Of a stretch of 64,000 nucleotides of DNA, positions 27,725 to 36,894 are shown piece by piece. How positions within the stretch are numbered: the stretch's first letter is position 1; every line of letters starts with the position of its first letter. The DNA is taken from assembly GCA_020639255.1 (NCBI GenBank), contig JACKGZ010000003.1, positions 124,001 to 188,000 on the forward strand. Reading direction: 5' to 3'. Under the pieces are notes generated by a model, which did no database searches, was not told the origin of the DNA, and saw only the letters and a list, made by a program, of their open reading frames with translations. Position numbers and translations under genes: made by a program. The DNA comes from Phycisphaera sp. Lineage in GTDB: Bacteria; Planctomycetota; Phycisphaerae; Phycisphaerales; UBA1924.

Positions 27725-28306
27725 CTACTGTCGATCTTGGCGGCCCTCAATAGCCGCCAAGAGGAACCCGAGGGCCATGACGAGCTGTGGGTCGATGCCC
27801 GGGGTCTGATGGTCGGTCACGCGAAGCTTGTAGATGAAGATGTTCCGATGGGTCTCGTATCGGGCGGCTTGTTGGCCGCTCGGGGTGACGAGGTTGAATT
27901 TCTGTGGCACCAGCAGGGCGACCGCCGGGAGGAGCCGGCGGGCAATCGCCAGATTCCCGCTGTCCTCTTTGAGCTTGGCAAGTTCCCTTCCGTCGGCATC
28001 GAAAATGTGCCACTCGTCCCGCACGATCGATTTGAGGCCCTTGCGACGGGCGGATCCGAGGATGCTGCCGTTGTCGTCGAAGACGTCGTAGGTGGCGGCA
28101 AAGTCGATCACCGACCGGGCCCGGATCGAGAGCACCTCCTCGGATTTGGTCTGGTCGGTGTAGAGCCTGATGTCCTCGTGCAGCCGGAAGGCTTTCTGAT
28201 TGCAAAAGCCGATCACCTCGCCTGAGTCGTCTATCACGTAGAACGCTGCGCCCAGAAACTTGAGGATCTTCTGGCGGATCGTGTAGGTGGAAGCTGGTGC
28301 GGGCAT
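27725..28306 (-). CDS. phospholipid scramblase / LURP-one-like (Tubby-fold) protein
   Basis: 193 residues with a GAGGT ribosome site. It is a compact beta-rich protein without a signal peptide. It has short repeated strand pairs: FYVIDDSGEVIGFCNQKAF, YDVFDDNGSILGSARRKG, WHIFDADGRELAKLKED. The closing hydrophobic helix (QLVMALGFLLAAIEG) is typical of the bacterial LURP-one-related/scramblase families. The cellular role of the bacterial members is poorly known. It lies downstream of tsf but is cut off from it by a strong terminator, so it has its own promoter. Confidence 0.72.
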   Translation of the reverse strand: MPAPASTYTIRQKILKFLGAAFYVIDDSGEVIGFCNQKAFRLHEDIRLYTDQTKSEEVLSIRARSVIDFAATYDVFDDNGSILGSARRKGLKSIVRDEWHIFDADGRELAKLKEDSGNLAIARRLLPAVALLVPQKFNLVTPSGQQAARYETHRNIFIYKLRVTDHQTPGIDPQLVMALGFLLAAIEGRQDRQ

Positions 28307-28346
28307 GCGAGAGACCTCGTGTCAGGCTTTGACGCTCAGAGCGTAC

Positions 28347-28372
28347 AAAAAAACCGGGGCACGAGCCCCGGT
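28347..28372 (-). terminator. rho-independent terminator after tsf
   Basis: On the minus strand an 8-base stem ACCGGGGC/GCCCCGGT with a 4-base loop is followed by six T. It lies 30 bases past the tsf stop and is a textbook intrinsic terminator of the rpsB-tsf operon. Confidence 0.92.
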
Positions 28373-28401
28373 TCTGTTTCGTGACGAATGCGTGTGGCTG
28401 A

Positions 28402-29211
28402 TCAGGCTTCTTCGCCGACCTCCCAGCGGAAGAATTCCTTGATCGCGGCCCCGTTGAGCAGGTCCTTGATCTTCTTGGAGGGATCCACGACGAAGTCCTG
28501 CTCGTTGAGGGCGACCTCGGCGTAGAACTTCTTCATGCCGCCCTCGACCATCTTGGCGGCGATCTCCTCGTTCTTGCCGCTCTCGATCGCCTGCTCCATG
28601 CGGAACTTCCGCTCCTTCTCGACCATCTCGGCGGGGATGTCGTCCGGCGAGATGCCAAGGGGCCTCGGGACCACGGCCGTGATGTGCATGCAGACCTGGC
28701 GGAGGACGTCGTCCGGGGCGCCCGCGGTCGCGTGGATGAGCACGGCGGTCTTGCCGTCGTGGTGGACGTATGAGCTGAAGCTCTCGCCGCTGGCTTTCTC
28801 GATTTTGTGGATCCGGCCGATCGAGGCGTTCTCACCGGTCGAGATGCGGATGTCGTCCATGATGGCGGTCATCTCATCGGTCGGGGTGACCTTGCCCGCC
28901 GGCTGAGCGAGAGCGAGCTGGGCGATCTTGTCGGCGGCCTGGATGAACTTGTCGTTCTTCGCGGTAAAGTCGGTCTCGGCGCGGAGATCGACGATCGCGG
29001 CGGCGGTGCCGTTGACGGCGACGGCGACGCGCCCCTCGGCAGCGGCCCGCTCGGTGCGGGACTCCATCTTGCCCTTAAGGGTCTTGCGGAGGTGATCCTC
29101 GGCGGCGTCGATGTCGCCGCCGGTCTCGGCGAGTGCTTTCTTGCATGCCATCATGGGCAGACCCGTGCGGTTGCGCAGGGCCATGACGTCTTTGGCACTG
29201 ATGTCGGCCAT
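28402..29211 (-). CDS. tsf: translation elongation factor Ts
   Basis: 269 residues. The N-terminal UBA-like domain has VMALRNRTGLPMMACKKAL and a GGDIDAAEDHLRK helix. The core contains the TDFTAKNDKF block that contacts EF-Tu (usually TDFVA.N). The EF-TS dimerisation-type folds complete the protein. It catalyses GDP release from EF-Tu. It lies downstream of rpsB on the same strand, the usual bacterial order, and ends at a strong terminator. Confidence 0.97.
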   Translation of the reverse strand: MADISAKDVMALRNRTGLPMMACKKALAETGGDIDAAEDHLRKTLKGKMESRTERAAAEGRVAVAVNGTAAAIVDLRAETDFTAKNDKFIQAADKIAQLALAQPAGKVTPTDEMTAIMDDIRISTGENASIGRIHKIEKASGESFSSYVHHDGKTAVLIHATAGAPDDVLRQVCMHITAVVPRPLGISPDDIPAEMVEKERKFRMEQAIESGKNEEIAAKMVEGGMKKFYAEVALNEQDFVVDPSKKIKDLLNGAAIKEFFRWEVGEEA

Positions 29212-29234
29212 GTCTGGGGGCTCCAGGGATCTGG

Positions 29235-29288
29235 GCGCCGGATCCTCCGGCGCGGCTTGTCTTGGGGGATCGGGCGCCGAAGCGCCCG
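29235..29288 (-). promoter_or_regulatory. two tandem perfect hairpins in the rpsB-tsf spacer
   Basis: GCGCCGGA-TCC-TCCGGCGC (29235-29253) and CGGGCGC-CGAA-GCGCCCG (29271-29288) lie in the 120-base gap. Neither has a T tract. They may act as an attenuator, processing site or transcript stabiliser that sets the S2:Ts ratio. Confidence 0.5.
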
Positions 29289-29331
29289 GTGAATCAGAAT
29301 TCGATTGTGAGAACTGCCTTAACTTCGGCGA

Positions 29332-30195
29332 TCACTCGGCAGGGGTCGTGACAGCGTCCGCGTTGCGGGGGGCATCGTCGTTTGCCGAGGCAGACGCCTC
29401 GCCGCGAGCCATACTCCGGCGGGACGAGCCCTTCCGCTGGCGAGGGGCCTGCTCGCCCTGACCGCCATCCGCGTCGCGACCGGCGGTGGCCGTCTCGGTG
29501 CGGTTCTGCTTGCCCTCGGCGATCGACTTGCAGATCTCACGGACGACGACGTCGATCGAACGCATGGAGTCGTCGTTGCCCGGGATCGGGATGTCCGCAT
29601 ATGCCGGGTCGGCGTCGGTATCGATCAGGCAGACCGTCGGGATGCCCAGCTTGCGGGCCTCGTTGATCGCGGTCATCTCGTTGGTGACGTCGATGATCAC
29701 GAGGGCACCGGGGAGCTTTTCCATCCGACGGATGCCGTCGAGGTTCCGCTTGATCTTCCGCATCTCGCGGCGGAGTTGGCTCTCCATCTTCTTGGAGTAG
29801 CTCTGGAAGTTGTCATCGGCCTCGATCGCTTCGAGTTCTTCGAGACGCTTCAGCCGAGCGCGAATGGTGCGGAAGTTGGTCAGCGTGCCGCCGAGCCAAC
29901 GCTCGGTGACGTAGTGCATGCCGACATCGGGAACGTACTGCTCGAGAATGGTGCGAGCCTGACGTTTGGTGCCGACGAAGCAGACATCCTTGCCACCGGC
30001 CACGGTCTTGTTGATGAACTTCTTGGCGAGGAGCAGACCCTTGACGGTCTCTTTGATGTCGATGATGTGGATGCCGTTGCGTTTGCCGTAGATGTATGGA
30101 CCCATCTTGGGGTTCCACCCGCTGGCGCGCTGCCCGAAGTGGATACCTGCTTCGATGAGGTCTTGAACGAGCGAATTACCTGTGTTGTCTGCCAT
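29332..30195 (-). CDS. rpsB: 30S ribosomal protein S2
   Basis: 287 residues; AGGAAAG precedes the ATG. The S2 signatures are present: LIEAGIHFGQRASGWNPKM, PYIYGKRNGIHIIDI, FVGTKRQA, RWLGGTLTNF, PGALVIID, AIPGNDDSMRS-like IPIPGNDDSMRSIDV. The last ~55 residues are a low-complexity polar tail rich in Arg, Gly, Ala and Gln, which is lacking in many S2 proteins. It is first in an operon with tsf. Confidence 0.97.
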   Translation of the reverse strand: MADNTGNSLVQDLIEAGIHFGQRASGWNPKMGPYIYGKRNGIHIIDIKETVKGLLLAKKFINKTVAGGKDVCFVGTKRQARTILEQYVPDVGMHYVTERWLGGTLTNFRTIRARLKRLEELEAIEADDNFQSYSKKMESQLRREMRKIKRNLDGIRRMEKLPGALVIIDVTNEMTAINEARKLGIPTVCLIDTDADPAYADIPIPGNDDSMRSIDVVVREICKSIAEGKQNRTETATAGRDADGGQGEQAPRQRKGSSRRSMARGEASASANDDAPRNADAVTTPAE

Positions 30196-30643
30196 GCTGC
30201 TTTCCTATCTCAGCGACACCCGCGATGTCTGGTCGGCCGGGACGACTCCCGCGACACCACGCAAGGGCGCTTGTGAGGTGGATCAGTGCCCACCGGTTCA
30301 ATATCCAAATCGGAAAGGGCCACCCCATCCAAGGGGGCAATCCGACGCCGGCGACCGACCAGTCCGGCAGTGACAGTTTAGGCCGACATTGTGGTGGTCG
30401 TCACTCAAAACCTCCCAGGTTTCCGTCGTCCCAGCCGGGTTCTTTCCCAGATATCCAGCAATTCGAGCGGGGCGGGGACTCGCAACGCACGTTCGGTGGG
30501 GTCGTAGGACGTGTCGGCGTCGAGGAACTGTTGGCACGGGGATCGCCTGAGGGGTTATGCCGAGGCCGATTCTGGCCGAATGAGGGTGTCGTCGCCCGCT
30601 TGGGCATCCGTCTCGTTGGTCCATAGATGACTGGCACACACCC
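30196..30643. other. intergenic region (448 bp) between divergent rpsB and cheA
   Basis: No gene is supported; the short frames on either strand lack domains. The region must hold the rpsB promoter (leftward) and the chemotaxis promoter (rightward). A sigma-54-like element for the latter is listed separately. I could not identify a convincing sigma-70 box for rpsB. Confidence 0.5.
30532..30546 (+). promoter_or_regulatory. candidate sigma-54 (-24/-12) promoter for the chemotaxis operon
   Basis: TGGCACG-N4-TCGC matches the RpoN consensus TGGCACG-N4-TTGC with one mismatch and exact spacing of the invariant GG and GC. It points toward cheA, whose start is about 98 bases downstream. An enhancer-binding activator site was not identified. 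Confidence 0.45.
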
Positions 30644-33175
30644 ATGATCGAGACCCAGGTACAAAAGCTCGCAAAGGCAGCCGCGATGGTCGATCCGATG
30701 GATCTTCCCGCACTGGTCGCCCTCGGTGAACTCTTTAATGAGTTGTGTTCGATGCTGGACGATCCAGGCTTTGAGCCGCTCTCGGATCGTGCCAAAGGTT
30801 CGGCGGATCTGCTCGAGCGGATTGTGATGCACGAGGTGGACGACCTCGACACATCGTTCGCTGAGATCAACAGCTGCATCGAGTATGCCCAGGAGCTTGT
30901 CGCGGCGCTGAGTGAGGGCCTCTCGCTCGATCAGGTGCCCATGCCTCGGTCAGTAGACGCGGACGCCAATGCGATCGATCAGGATCTGCTCGACTCATGG
31001 ATCTCAGGTTGTGGCGACATTCTCGACGAACTCGAGAGCCTGACCATCGAGCTCGAGTCGGAACCCAACTCCGAGAAGCTTGCCGAGGTTCGCCGAGGCG
31101 TGCACACGCTGAAAGGCGAATGCGGTGTGCTCTCACTCGCGATTGCCCAGAAGGTCTGTCACGAGGCCGAGACTCTCATCGACGCATGCGAGAGCAACGG
31201 CGAGTCTTTCCCAGCCAATGAGATTCTCGCTGTCTTGGATTGGATCAAGACGTACACCAAGGCGCTCTCGACGAATCCGAGTGCCGAGCCGCCCGCGTAT
31301 GAGGCGGTGATGAATGACATCTCGGCTCATCTCGTTTCGGTGAACGGCGACAGTTCGACGACAGCTCCAACGGCGGACGATCAGAATCGTGACGCGCCGA
31401 GCAAGGAAGTGATTGCCGAACCCGCCGATAACGCAGAAACAAGCACGGGTGACCCGAACGCTCTGGTTCAGTTCCCCGGCACACTGGAACGTGATGAGAA
31501 CCTGACAGACTTCTTGACTGAGGCCCGAGAGCACATCGCGGCAGCCGAAGAGGCGGTTCTCTCGCTCGAGAATGATCTTGAGGATCTCGAGCTCATCAAC
31601 ACGGTGTTCCGCTCGTTCCACACGATCAAGGGCGTCGCGGGTTTCATGAACCTGACCCCCATCGTGCACGCTGCACACAACGCAGAGTACCTTCTCGACG
31701 AAGCGAGAAAGCAGACCATCAAGCTCAATTCTTCGTACCTCGATTTGATTCTTGAGTCATGCGATGTCATGTCGCAGCTTCTGGGCGTTCTCGAAGGAGG
31801 CGCTGCCCCGAAGCAGGTCGATTTCGATCGCCATATCTCCCAGCTTCAGCGTGCCTCAAAGGGTGAACCCGTTGAGACGGGTCGCCGTTCGGCGGCACCA
31901 TCGCCCGCGGAAGAGACAATTGAGAAGCCGTCAAAATCAACTGGCAATGCATCCCAGCAGGAGTCTGGGGCAGCAGCCAAGAAGAAGTCCGCAGACGTCA
32001 GTGTCAAGGTGAACACTGAGCGTCTTGACAACCTAGTCACGATGGTCGGCGAGCTCGTGATTGCCCAGCAAATGGTGATCCAGGATCCGAGCGTCAAGGC
32101 GATCGACGATCAGCGGTTCCAGCGCAATATGAGCCAGGCCGGCAAAATCATCCGCGACCTGCAGGAAGTTGCAATGTCGCTGCGGATGGTGACCCTTAAG
32201 GGTACCTTCCAGAAAATGGCTCGTCTGGTGCGGGACGTCTCGGCGAAGGCGAACAAGAGCATCCAGTTTGTGATGGAAGGCGAGGACACCGAACTCGATC
32301 GTACTGTTGTCGAGGAGATCGGTGATCCGCTGGTGCACATGATCCGCAACTCGTGCGACCACGGCATTGAATCGGCGGAAGATCGTGTCAAAGTTGGCAA
32401 GCCGGCAACCGGTACGCTTGCGCTTCGTGCGTATCACCAGGGCGGCTCGATCATCATCGAGATCCAGGATGATGGCAAGGGCCTCGATCGCGATCGGATC
32501 CTGGCCAAGGCGATCGAGAAAGGGATCTACACACCCGAACGAGACCTGAAAGAAATCCCAGACAGCGAGGTCTTCAATCTCATCATGCTGCCGGGATTCT
32601 CGACGGCGCCCAAGGTGACGGACATCTCCGGTCGTGGCGTCGGTATGGACGTCGTTCGCAGGAACATCGAAGCACTGCGCGGGAAGATCGAGATCAATTC
32701 GGTCGCCGGGAAGGGCACAACATTCAGGCTCTCACTGCCGCTAACTATGGCGATCATCGACGGCATGATCGTTCGTGTCGGGACTCAGCGATACGTCGTT
32801 CCCACATTGGCCATTGAGCAGAGCTTCCGGCCCACGAAAGAGCAGATTCACACGGTCGTGGACGAGGGCGAGATGGCGCTCGTGCGAGATTCGCTCCTGC
32901 CCGTCTACCGCCTGAATCGGATCTTCGACCTCAAAGAAGGTACGACAGATGTCTGCGAGGGTCTGCTTCTTGTGATGGAATCGAACGGCACGCGTTGCTG
33001 CATGCTGATCGACGAGATCATCGGCCAGCAGCAAGTTGTCATCAAACGCCTCGGGCAGGGCATCGAGCCGCTGCGAGGTACATCCGGTGGCGCCATCCTC
33101 GGCGATGGACGCGTTGCGCTGATCATCGATGTCGCAGGGCTTCTCTCCGAAGCCACACAGTCTGAATCCAAGTAA
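30644..33175 (+). CDS. cheA: chemotaxis histidine kinase CheA with two HPt domains
   Basis: 843 residues. Residues 1-110 are a helical region without a familiar motif. HPt1 (~112-210) has His154 in VRRGVHTLKGE. HPt2 (~285-400) has His326 in VFRSFHTIKGVAGF. A Ser/Lys-rich linker leads to the dimerisation domain (VNTERLDNLVTMVGELVIAQ). The HATPase domain follows (HMIRNSCDHGIES; DDGKGLD; ISGRGVGMDVV), then a C-terminal CheW-like regulatory domain (IVRVGTQRYVVPTLAIEQSF). It autophosphorylates and passes phosphate to CheY and CheB. The receptors must be encoded elsewhere. No clear ribosome site precedes the ATG. Confidence 0.95.
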   Translation: MIETQVQKLAKAAAMVDPMDLPALVALGELFNELCSMLDDPGFEPLSDRAKGSADLLERIVMHEVDDLDTSFAEINSCIEYAQELVAALSEGLSLDQVPMPRSVDADANAIDQDLLDSWISGCGDILDELESLTIELESEPNSEKLAEVRRGVHTLKGECGVLSLAIAQKVCHEAETLIDACESNGESFPANEILAVLDWIKTYTKALSTNPSAEPPAYEAVMNDISAHLVSVNGDSSTTAPTADDQNRDAPSKEVIAEPADNAETSTGDPNALVQFPGTLERDENLTDFLTEAREHIAAAEEAVLSLENDLEDLELINTVFRSFHTIKGVAGFMNLTPIVHAAHNAEYLLDEARKQTIKLNSSYLDLILESCDVMSQLLGVLEGGAAPKQVDFDRHISQLQRASKGEPVETGRRSAAPSPAEETIEKPSKSTGNASQQESGAAAKKKSADVSVKVNTERLDNLVTMVGELVIAQQMVIQDPSVKAIDDQRFQRNMSQAGKIIRDLQEVAMSLRMVTLKGTFQKMARLVRDVSAKANKSIQFVMEGEDTELDRTVVEEIGDPLVHMIRNSCDHGIESAEDRVKVGKPATGTLALRAYHQGGSIIIEIQDDGKGLDRDRILAKAIEKGIYTPERDLKEIPDSEVFNLIMLPGFSTAPKVTDISGRGVGMDVVRRNIEALRGKIEINSVAGKGTTFRLSLPLTMAIIDGMIVRVGTQRYVVPTLAIEQSFRPTKEQIHTVVDEGEMALVRDSLLPVYRLNRIFDLKEGTTDVCEGLLLVMESNGTRCCMLIDEIIGQQQVVIKRLGQGIEPLRGTSGGAILGDGRVALIIDVAGLLSEATQSESK

Positions 33176-33194
33176 TCACGAGGAGTGTCGAGCC

Positions 33195-33758
33195 ATGACC
33201 GCCACGAATGCATCTGAATCAATCGGTTCCGCCAAGCACAACGACAACCAAGACAAGTTTCTCTCGTTCTGCCTCGGCAAAGAAGAATACGGCGTCGAAA
33301 TCCTTCGGGTGCGTGAGATCATCGGTGTCCTCGATATCACACCTCTCCCGCAGACGGCAAGCTATGTCAAGGGCGTGATCAACCTGCGTGGCAAGATCAT
33401 TCCTGTGATCGAGCTCCGCAATAAGTTTGGGATGCAGAGCGTCGCTTACGACGACGAGACGTGCATTATCGTTGTCGAAGTCGTTGACAGCGTGAGCTCC
33501 GAGCAATTCGAAATGGGTGTCATTGTCGACTCCGTCCGTGAGGTCAAAAACATCGGCAAGTCGATGATTGAGCCGGCTCCGAAGTTCGGTGGCTCAATGA
33601 ACACCGAGTACATCATGGGCATGGGTAAGGTCACCGAGGGGGATCACCAGAAGGTGCTCATCCTGCTCGATATCGACAAGGTTCTCTCGGCGGGCGCGAC
33701 AAATCAGCTCGCTCAGATCAGCCGATCGGAGAATGAGAACGGAAGCATGGCCGCATAA
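33195..33758 (+). CDS. cheW: chemotaxis coupling protein CheW
   Basis: 187 residues from the ATG at 33195 (AGGAG 9 bases upstream). It is a single CheW domain: FLSFCLGKEEYGVEILRVREIIG, PLPQTASYVKGVINLRGKIIPVIELR, and a C-terminal VLILLDIDKVL. It links receptors to CheA. Both ends carry short polar extensions. It follows cheA by 19 bases. Confidence 0.95.
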   Translation: MTATNASESIGSAKHNDNQDKFLSFCLGKEEYGVEILRVREIIGVLDITPLPQTASYVKGVINLRGKIIPVIELRNKFGMQSVAYDDETCIIVVEVVDSVSSEQFEMGVIVDSVREVKNIGKSMIEPAPKFGGSMNTEYIMGMGKVTEGDHQKVLILLDIDKVLSAGATNQLAQISRSENENGSMAA

Positions 33759-33784
33759 CTTCATGACCAGAGAGCGCAGACGCC

Positions 33785-34609
33785 ATGAGCATGATCAGCA
33801 CATCTCACTTCCAACGGGTTTCAGATATCGCATATCGAAACTGGGGGCTTCATCTCTCGGAGAAGAAGCAGCAACTCGTTTCGACGCGGCTCGCTAAATT
33901 CCTCCGAAAGTCAAAGTACGCGGGGGTCAGTGAGTATCTCGACCATATCGAGTCCGCGGCAACGCCCTCGGATCTGCTCGAACTGTTCGACATGCTGTCG
34001 ACCAATGTGACGAGCTTTTTCCGTGAGCGACAACATTTCGACTACCTTGAAAGGGAGTTCTACACGCCTTTGGCCAAAGGAAACCTGACGACGCCTGGAA
34101 GGCGTATCAGGCTCTGGTCGGCAGCGTGTTCAACAGGCCCTGAGCCCTACTCAATGGCGATACAAGCTCTGGATCTCCTGCCGGATATCGATCGCTGGGA
34201 CTTCAAGATCCTGGCGACCGACCTGGCAAACTCCGCTGTGCAATCCGCCAAGGATGGGGTCTATCCCGCTGACATGGTCGAGAACATGCCGGCGCAGACA
34301 CTCGAGAAACATTTCGAGAAGGTGAGTGTCGACGGGCAGACATGCTATCGAGTGAGCGAGCGTGTGCGGAATCTCGTGACGGTTGGGCAGCTCAATCTGA
34401 TGGCGGACTGGCCCGTGAAGGGGCCTTTCGATGTGATATTTTGCCGGAATGTCATGATCTACTTCGACCAGCCAACGAAAGCGAAGTTGGTGAGTCGATT
34501 GGCCGATCTGCTCAGGCCCGGAGGCATCTTTGCGGTAGGAAGCGCCGAATCGATCAGCTCACTCGGTACAAACCTTCGAACCGTACAGCCTTCGATGTAT
34601 GTGAGGTAG
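33785..34609 (+). CDS. cheR: chemotaxis methyltransferase CheR
   Basis: 274 residues. The N-terminal all-helical CheR domain contains FLRKSKYAGVSEYLDHIE and TNVTSFFRERQHFDYLE. The SAM-binding domain has IRLWSAACSTGPEPYSMA, KILATDLANSAV and DVIFCRNVMIYFDQPTK. It methylates glutamates on chemoreceptors for adaptation. It stands between cheW and cheD in the operon. Confidence 0.96.
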   Translation: MSMISTSHFQRVSDIAYRNWGLHLSEKKQQLVSTRLAKFLRKSKYAGVSEYLDHIESAATPSDLLELFDMLSTNVTSFFRERQHFDYLEREFYTPLAKGNLTTPGRRIRLWSAACSTGPEPYSMAIQALDLLPDIDRWDFKILATDLANSAVQSAKDGVYPADMVENMPAQTLEKHFEKVSVDGQTCYRVSERVRNLVTVGQLNLMADWPVKGPFDVIFCRNVMIYFDQPTKAKLVSRLADLLRPGGIFAVGSAESISSLGTNLRTVQPSMYVR

Positions 34610-34617
34610 CATCCACG

Positions 34618-35145
34618 ATGACAAGCATGACCGGACAAGTCTCATCGGGGACATCGCCTAAAGCGCACGTCGTGGGAGTGGCCGATTACGCGGTGCTCCG
34701 GGGCCCCACAAATGAAATCATCACACACGCGCTCGGCTCGTGTATCGGTGTCACGATCTTCGACCCGACAACCCACGTAGGCGGCATGCTCCACTTCATG
34801 CTCCCGGACTCGAAGATCAACAACGACAAGGCCAGCGATAGCCCTGCAATGTTCGCGGATACCGGCATCCCGCTGCTCTTCAAGCATGCGTACGAACTTG
34901 GTGCAAAGAAAGAGAACCTGATCGTCTGCGCCGCCGGCGGTGCGGAAGTGCTGAGTGATGGCGGGCATTTCAAGATCGGCTCTCGCAATCGAACAGTGCT
35001 CAGAAAGATCTTCTGGAAAAACAATGTGCTGCTTTCGGCCGATGACACCGGCGGGAATAACAGCCGAACGCTGCATCTCTCACTTGCCGACGGCACGGTG
35101 ACAGTCCGCAACCGCGGGAAGGGGGAGGTATTATGGCCGATCTAA
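34618..35145 (+). CDS. cheD: chemoreceptor glutamine deamidase CheD
   Basis: 175 residues from the ATG at 34618, 8 bases after cheR. It has the catalytic Cys42 in HALGSCIGVTIFD and His59 in GGMLHFMLPDSK. The C-terminal half has NLIVCAAGGAEVL and FKIGSRNRTVLRKI. It deamidates receptor glutamines and, in organisms such as Bacillus, binds CheC-type phosphatases; here a CheX gene is in the same operon. It overlaps the next gene by 13 bases. Confidence 0.93.
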   Translation: MTSMTGQVSSGTSPKAHVVGVADYAVLRGPTNEIITHALGSCIGVTIFDPTTHVGGMLHFMLPDSKINNDKASDSPAMFADTGIPLLFKHAYELGAKKENLIVCAAGGAEVLSDGGHFKIGSRNRTVLRKIFWKNNVLLSADDTGGNNSRTLHLSLADGTVTVRNRGKGEVLWPI

Positions 35146-36011
35146 ATACACTTATCTCAGAACTCGAATCTCTTCCGACGCTCCCAAGCACATCCTCCAG
35201 GCTGGTCGCCATGCTCGGAGATCGCGATGTGGATATGGGCGAGGTCAGCGATATTGTTCGCATCGACGAATCTCTGAGCCTGGCCGTGCTCCGGTACGCA
35301 AACTCGGTTGCCTACGGAACACCCGGCCGCGAATTTAATCTGCGTGAGAGCATCATCCGTCTTGGTAGCGATGCGCTCCTGAAGATCGTGCTTCAACAGC
35401 AAGTCGGACAGGTGGTGACACGCTCGTGCAAAGCGTTCGACATGTCCCGCGAGGCCATGTGGAGGAACGCCATCGGTGGTGCTGTCGCAGCGGAGAATCT
35501 TGCAAGGCAGCATTATCCAGATGACCGCGATATCTGCTTCGTCGCAGGACTGCTCCGAGATGTGGGCAAGCTTGTGCTGGATCAGAAGTACGGCGAGAGC
35601 TACGCCGAATCTGTGTCCAAGTATCTGACGCCTGAGACCACTTTCGTGGACGCCGAACGGATGGCATTCGGGACAGATCACGCTGAGGTTGGCGGCGCAC
35701 TGTGCCGGCACTGGCAGCTGCCCGAGCGGATATCGCTCGCAGTGCAGCACCATCACACACCACCCGAGCCTGGTGACAGGCACGACATGCTCATCGATAT
35801 CGTGCACGCCGCGGACATCATCTCGCTCTGGTCGGGGCTTGGCATCGGTCAAGACGGACTGCGTTATGAGCTCGCCCCGCACGTCAAGACTGCATTGTCG
35901 CTTTCTCGGAGGAAAGCGGAACGTGAGATCGCCGCAATGTGGGACGCGGTGCGCTCGATCGAGGAGACCCTCGGAATGAGCACTGGGAAGGACGAAAGGA
36001 GTGCAGCATGA
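35133..36011 (+). CDS. HDOD-domain signalling protein
   Basis: 292 residues; GGGAGG precedes the ATG. The HDOD domain (a degraded HD-phosphohydrolase fold) covers about residues 10-210: LPTLPSTSSRLVAML, LAVLRYANSVAYG, RESIIRLGSDALLKIVL, FVAGLLRDVGKLVLDQ and LAVQHHHTP. HDOD proteins usually act as regulatory scaffolds without enzyme activity. Its place inside a che operon, overlapping cheD and coupled to cheY (ATGA), suggests a role in the chemosensory pathway. Confidence 0.9.
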   Translation: MADLNTLISELESLPTLPSTSSRLVAMLGDRDVDMGEVSDIVRIDESLSLAVLRYANSVAYGTPGREFNLRESIIRLGSDALLKIVLQQQVGQVVTRSCKAFDMSREAMWRNAIGGAVAAENLARQHYPDDRDICFVAGLLRDVGKLVLDQKYGESYAESVSKYLTPETTFVDAERMAFGTDHAEVGGALCRHWQLPERISLAVQHHHTPPEPGDRHDMLIDIVHAADIISLWSGLGIGQDGLRYELAPHVKTALSLSRRKAEREIAAMWDAVRSIEETLGMSTGKDERSAA

Positions 36012-36391
36012 GCTGTAATCTTCTCATCGTGGACGATTCGCCCATTCTGCGGGCCGCCATCAAGAAAGTTGTCAAGCTCGCCGGCCTAGAGGAAGACCGA
36101 ATCTTCGAGGCGGGCAACGGCAAGGAAGCGCTCGAACTCATGTCCACGATTTGGGTGGACATGGTCTTGCTCGATCTGAACATGCCCGTCATGAACGGCG
36201 AGGAATTCGCGCAGGAGCTGCGCAAGCAGCCCGAGCTCGAGGATGTGGCGGTCGTTGTCGTGAGCACAGAGAGCAACGAAGACAGACTCAACCGCATGCG
36301 AGAACTCGGTGTGATCGAAGTGCTGCACAAGCCCTTCGAACCCGAGGATCTGCGCAAGATCATCGTCAATAACCTGGGGGTGAAGCTGTGA
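36008..36391 (+). CDS. cheY: single-domain response regulator CheY-like
   Basis: 127 residues, receiver domain only. It has the acidic pair in LLIVDDSPILR, the phosphosite Asp56 in VLLDLNMPVMNG, a Thr/Ser switch in VVVSTES, and Lys108 in LHKPF. The likely output is the flagellar switch or another motility device, but no flagellar gene is present in the window. The start overlaps the HDOD stop by 4 bases and the stop overlaps the GTG of cheX. Confidence 0.9.
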   Translation: MSCNLLIVDDSPILRAAIKKVVKLAGLEEDRIFEAGNGKEALELMSTIWVDMVLLDLNMPVMNGEEFAQELRKQPELEDVAVVVVSTESNEDRLNRMRELGVIEVLHKPFEPEDLRKIIVNNLGVKL

Positions 36392-36861
36392 GCGATTTCA
36401 ATCAGGATATGCTGGGTGACATGGCGATCGAAGCGCTCGAGCGCACAGCATTCGTCTCCGCAGAGCCCGCTGACAAAGAGTTCCTCGACGAGCTCGAGCC
36501 GTGCGAATGGTACACGCGGATCCGCTACACGGGTCCCGTGAACGGGACTGTCTATCTCGCTGGGAGCTCCGGATTCATGCTCGGGTTGGCTTCGAGTCTG
36601 CTCGGCGTCGAAGTGGAAGATGTCACGATCGAGAAGGAGGGCCTCGATGCGCTCCGCGAGCTGACGAATATCGTCGGCGGTTCGGTTGTCTCAGCATTGG
36701 GTGGTGATCACTGCAAGCTCTCGCTCGGTTTACCCGAAGTGGTCGAGAGCGGCGAGTTCCCGTCGGCAACAGAGGGCGAGCACTGCGTTCTCGATGCCGA
36801 GGGTGAACGGCTGGAGGTCTACTGGTTGCCCGCCGACGGTTCTAACGTCAAGGCAGCCTGA
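36388..36861 (+). CDS. cheX: CheY-P phosphatase CheX
   Basis: 157 residues from a GTG that overlaps the cheY stop (GTGA). It carries the CheC/CheX/FliY phosphatase signature ELTNIVGGSVVSALGG, whose Glu and Asn are the catalytic residues. VNGTVYLAGSSGFMLGLASSLLG forms the preceding strand and helix. It should dephosphorylate CheY-P, replacing CheZ, which is not present. Its tight coupling to cheY supports that pairing. Confidence 0.87.
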   Translation: MSDFNQDMLGDMAIEALERTAFVSAEPADKEFLDELEPCEWYTRIRYTGPVNGTVYLAGSSGFMLGLASSLLGVEVEDVTIEKEGLDALRELTNIVGGSVVSALGGDHCKLSLGLPEVVESGEFPSATEGEHCVLDAEGERLEVYWLPADGSNVKAA

Positions 36862-36894
36862 TCCGACTTCCTCTGAGAGTAAGGACGACTCGAT

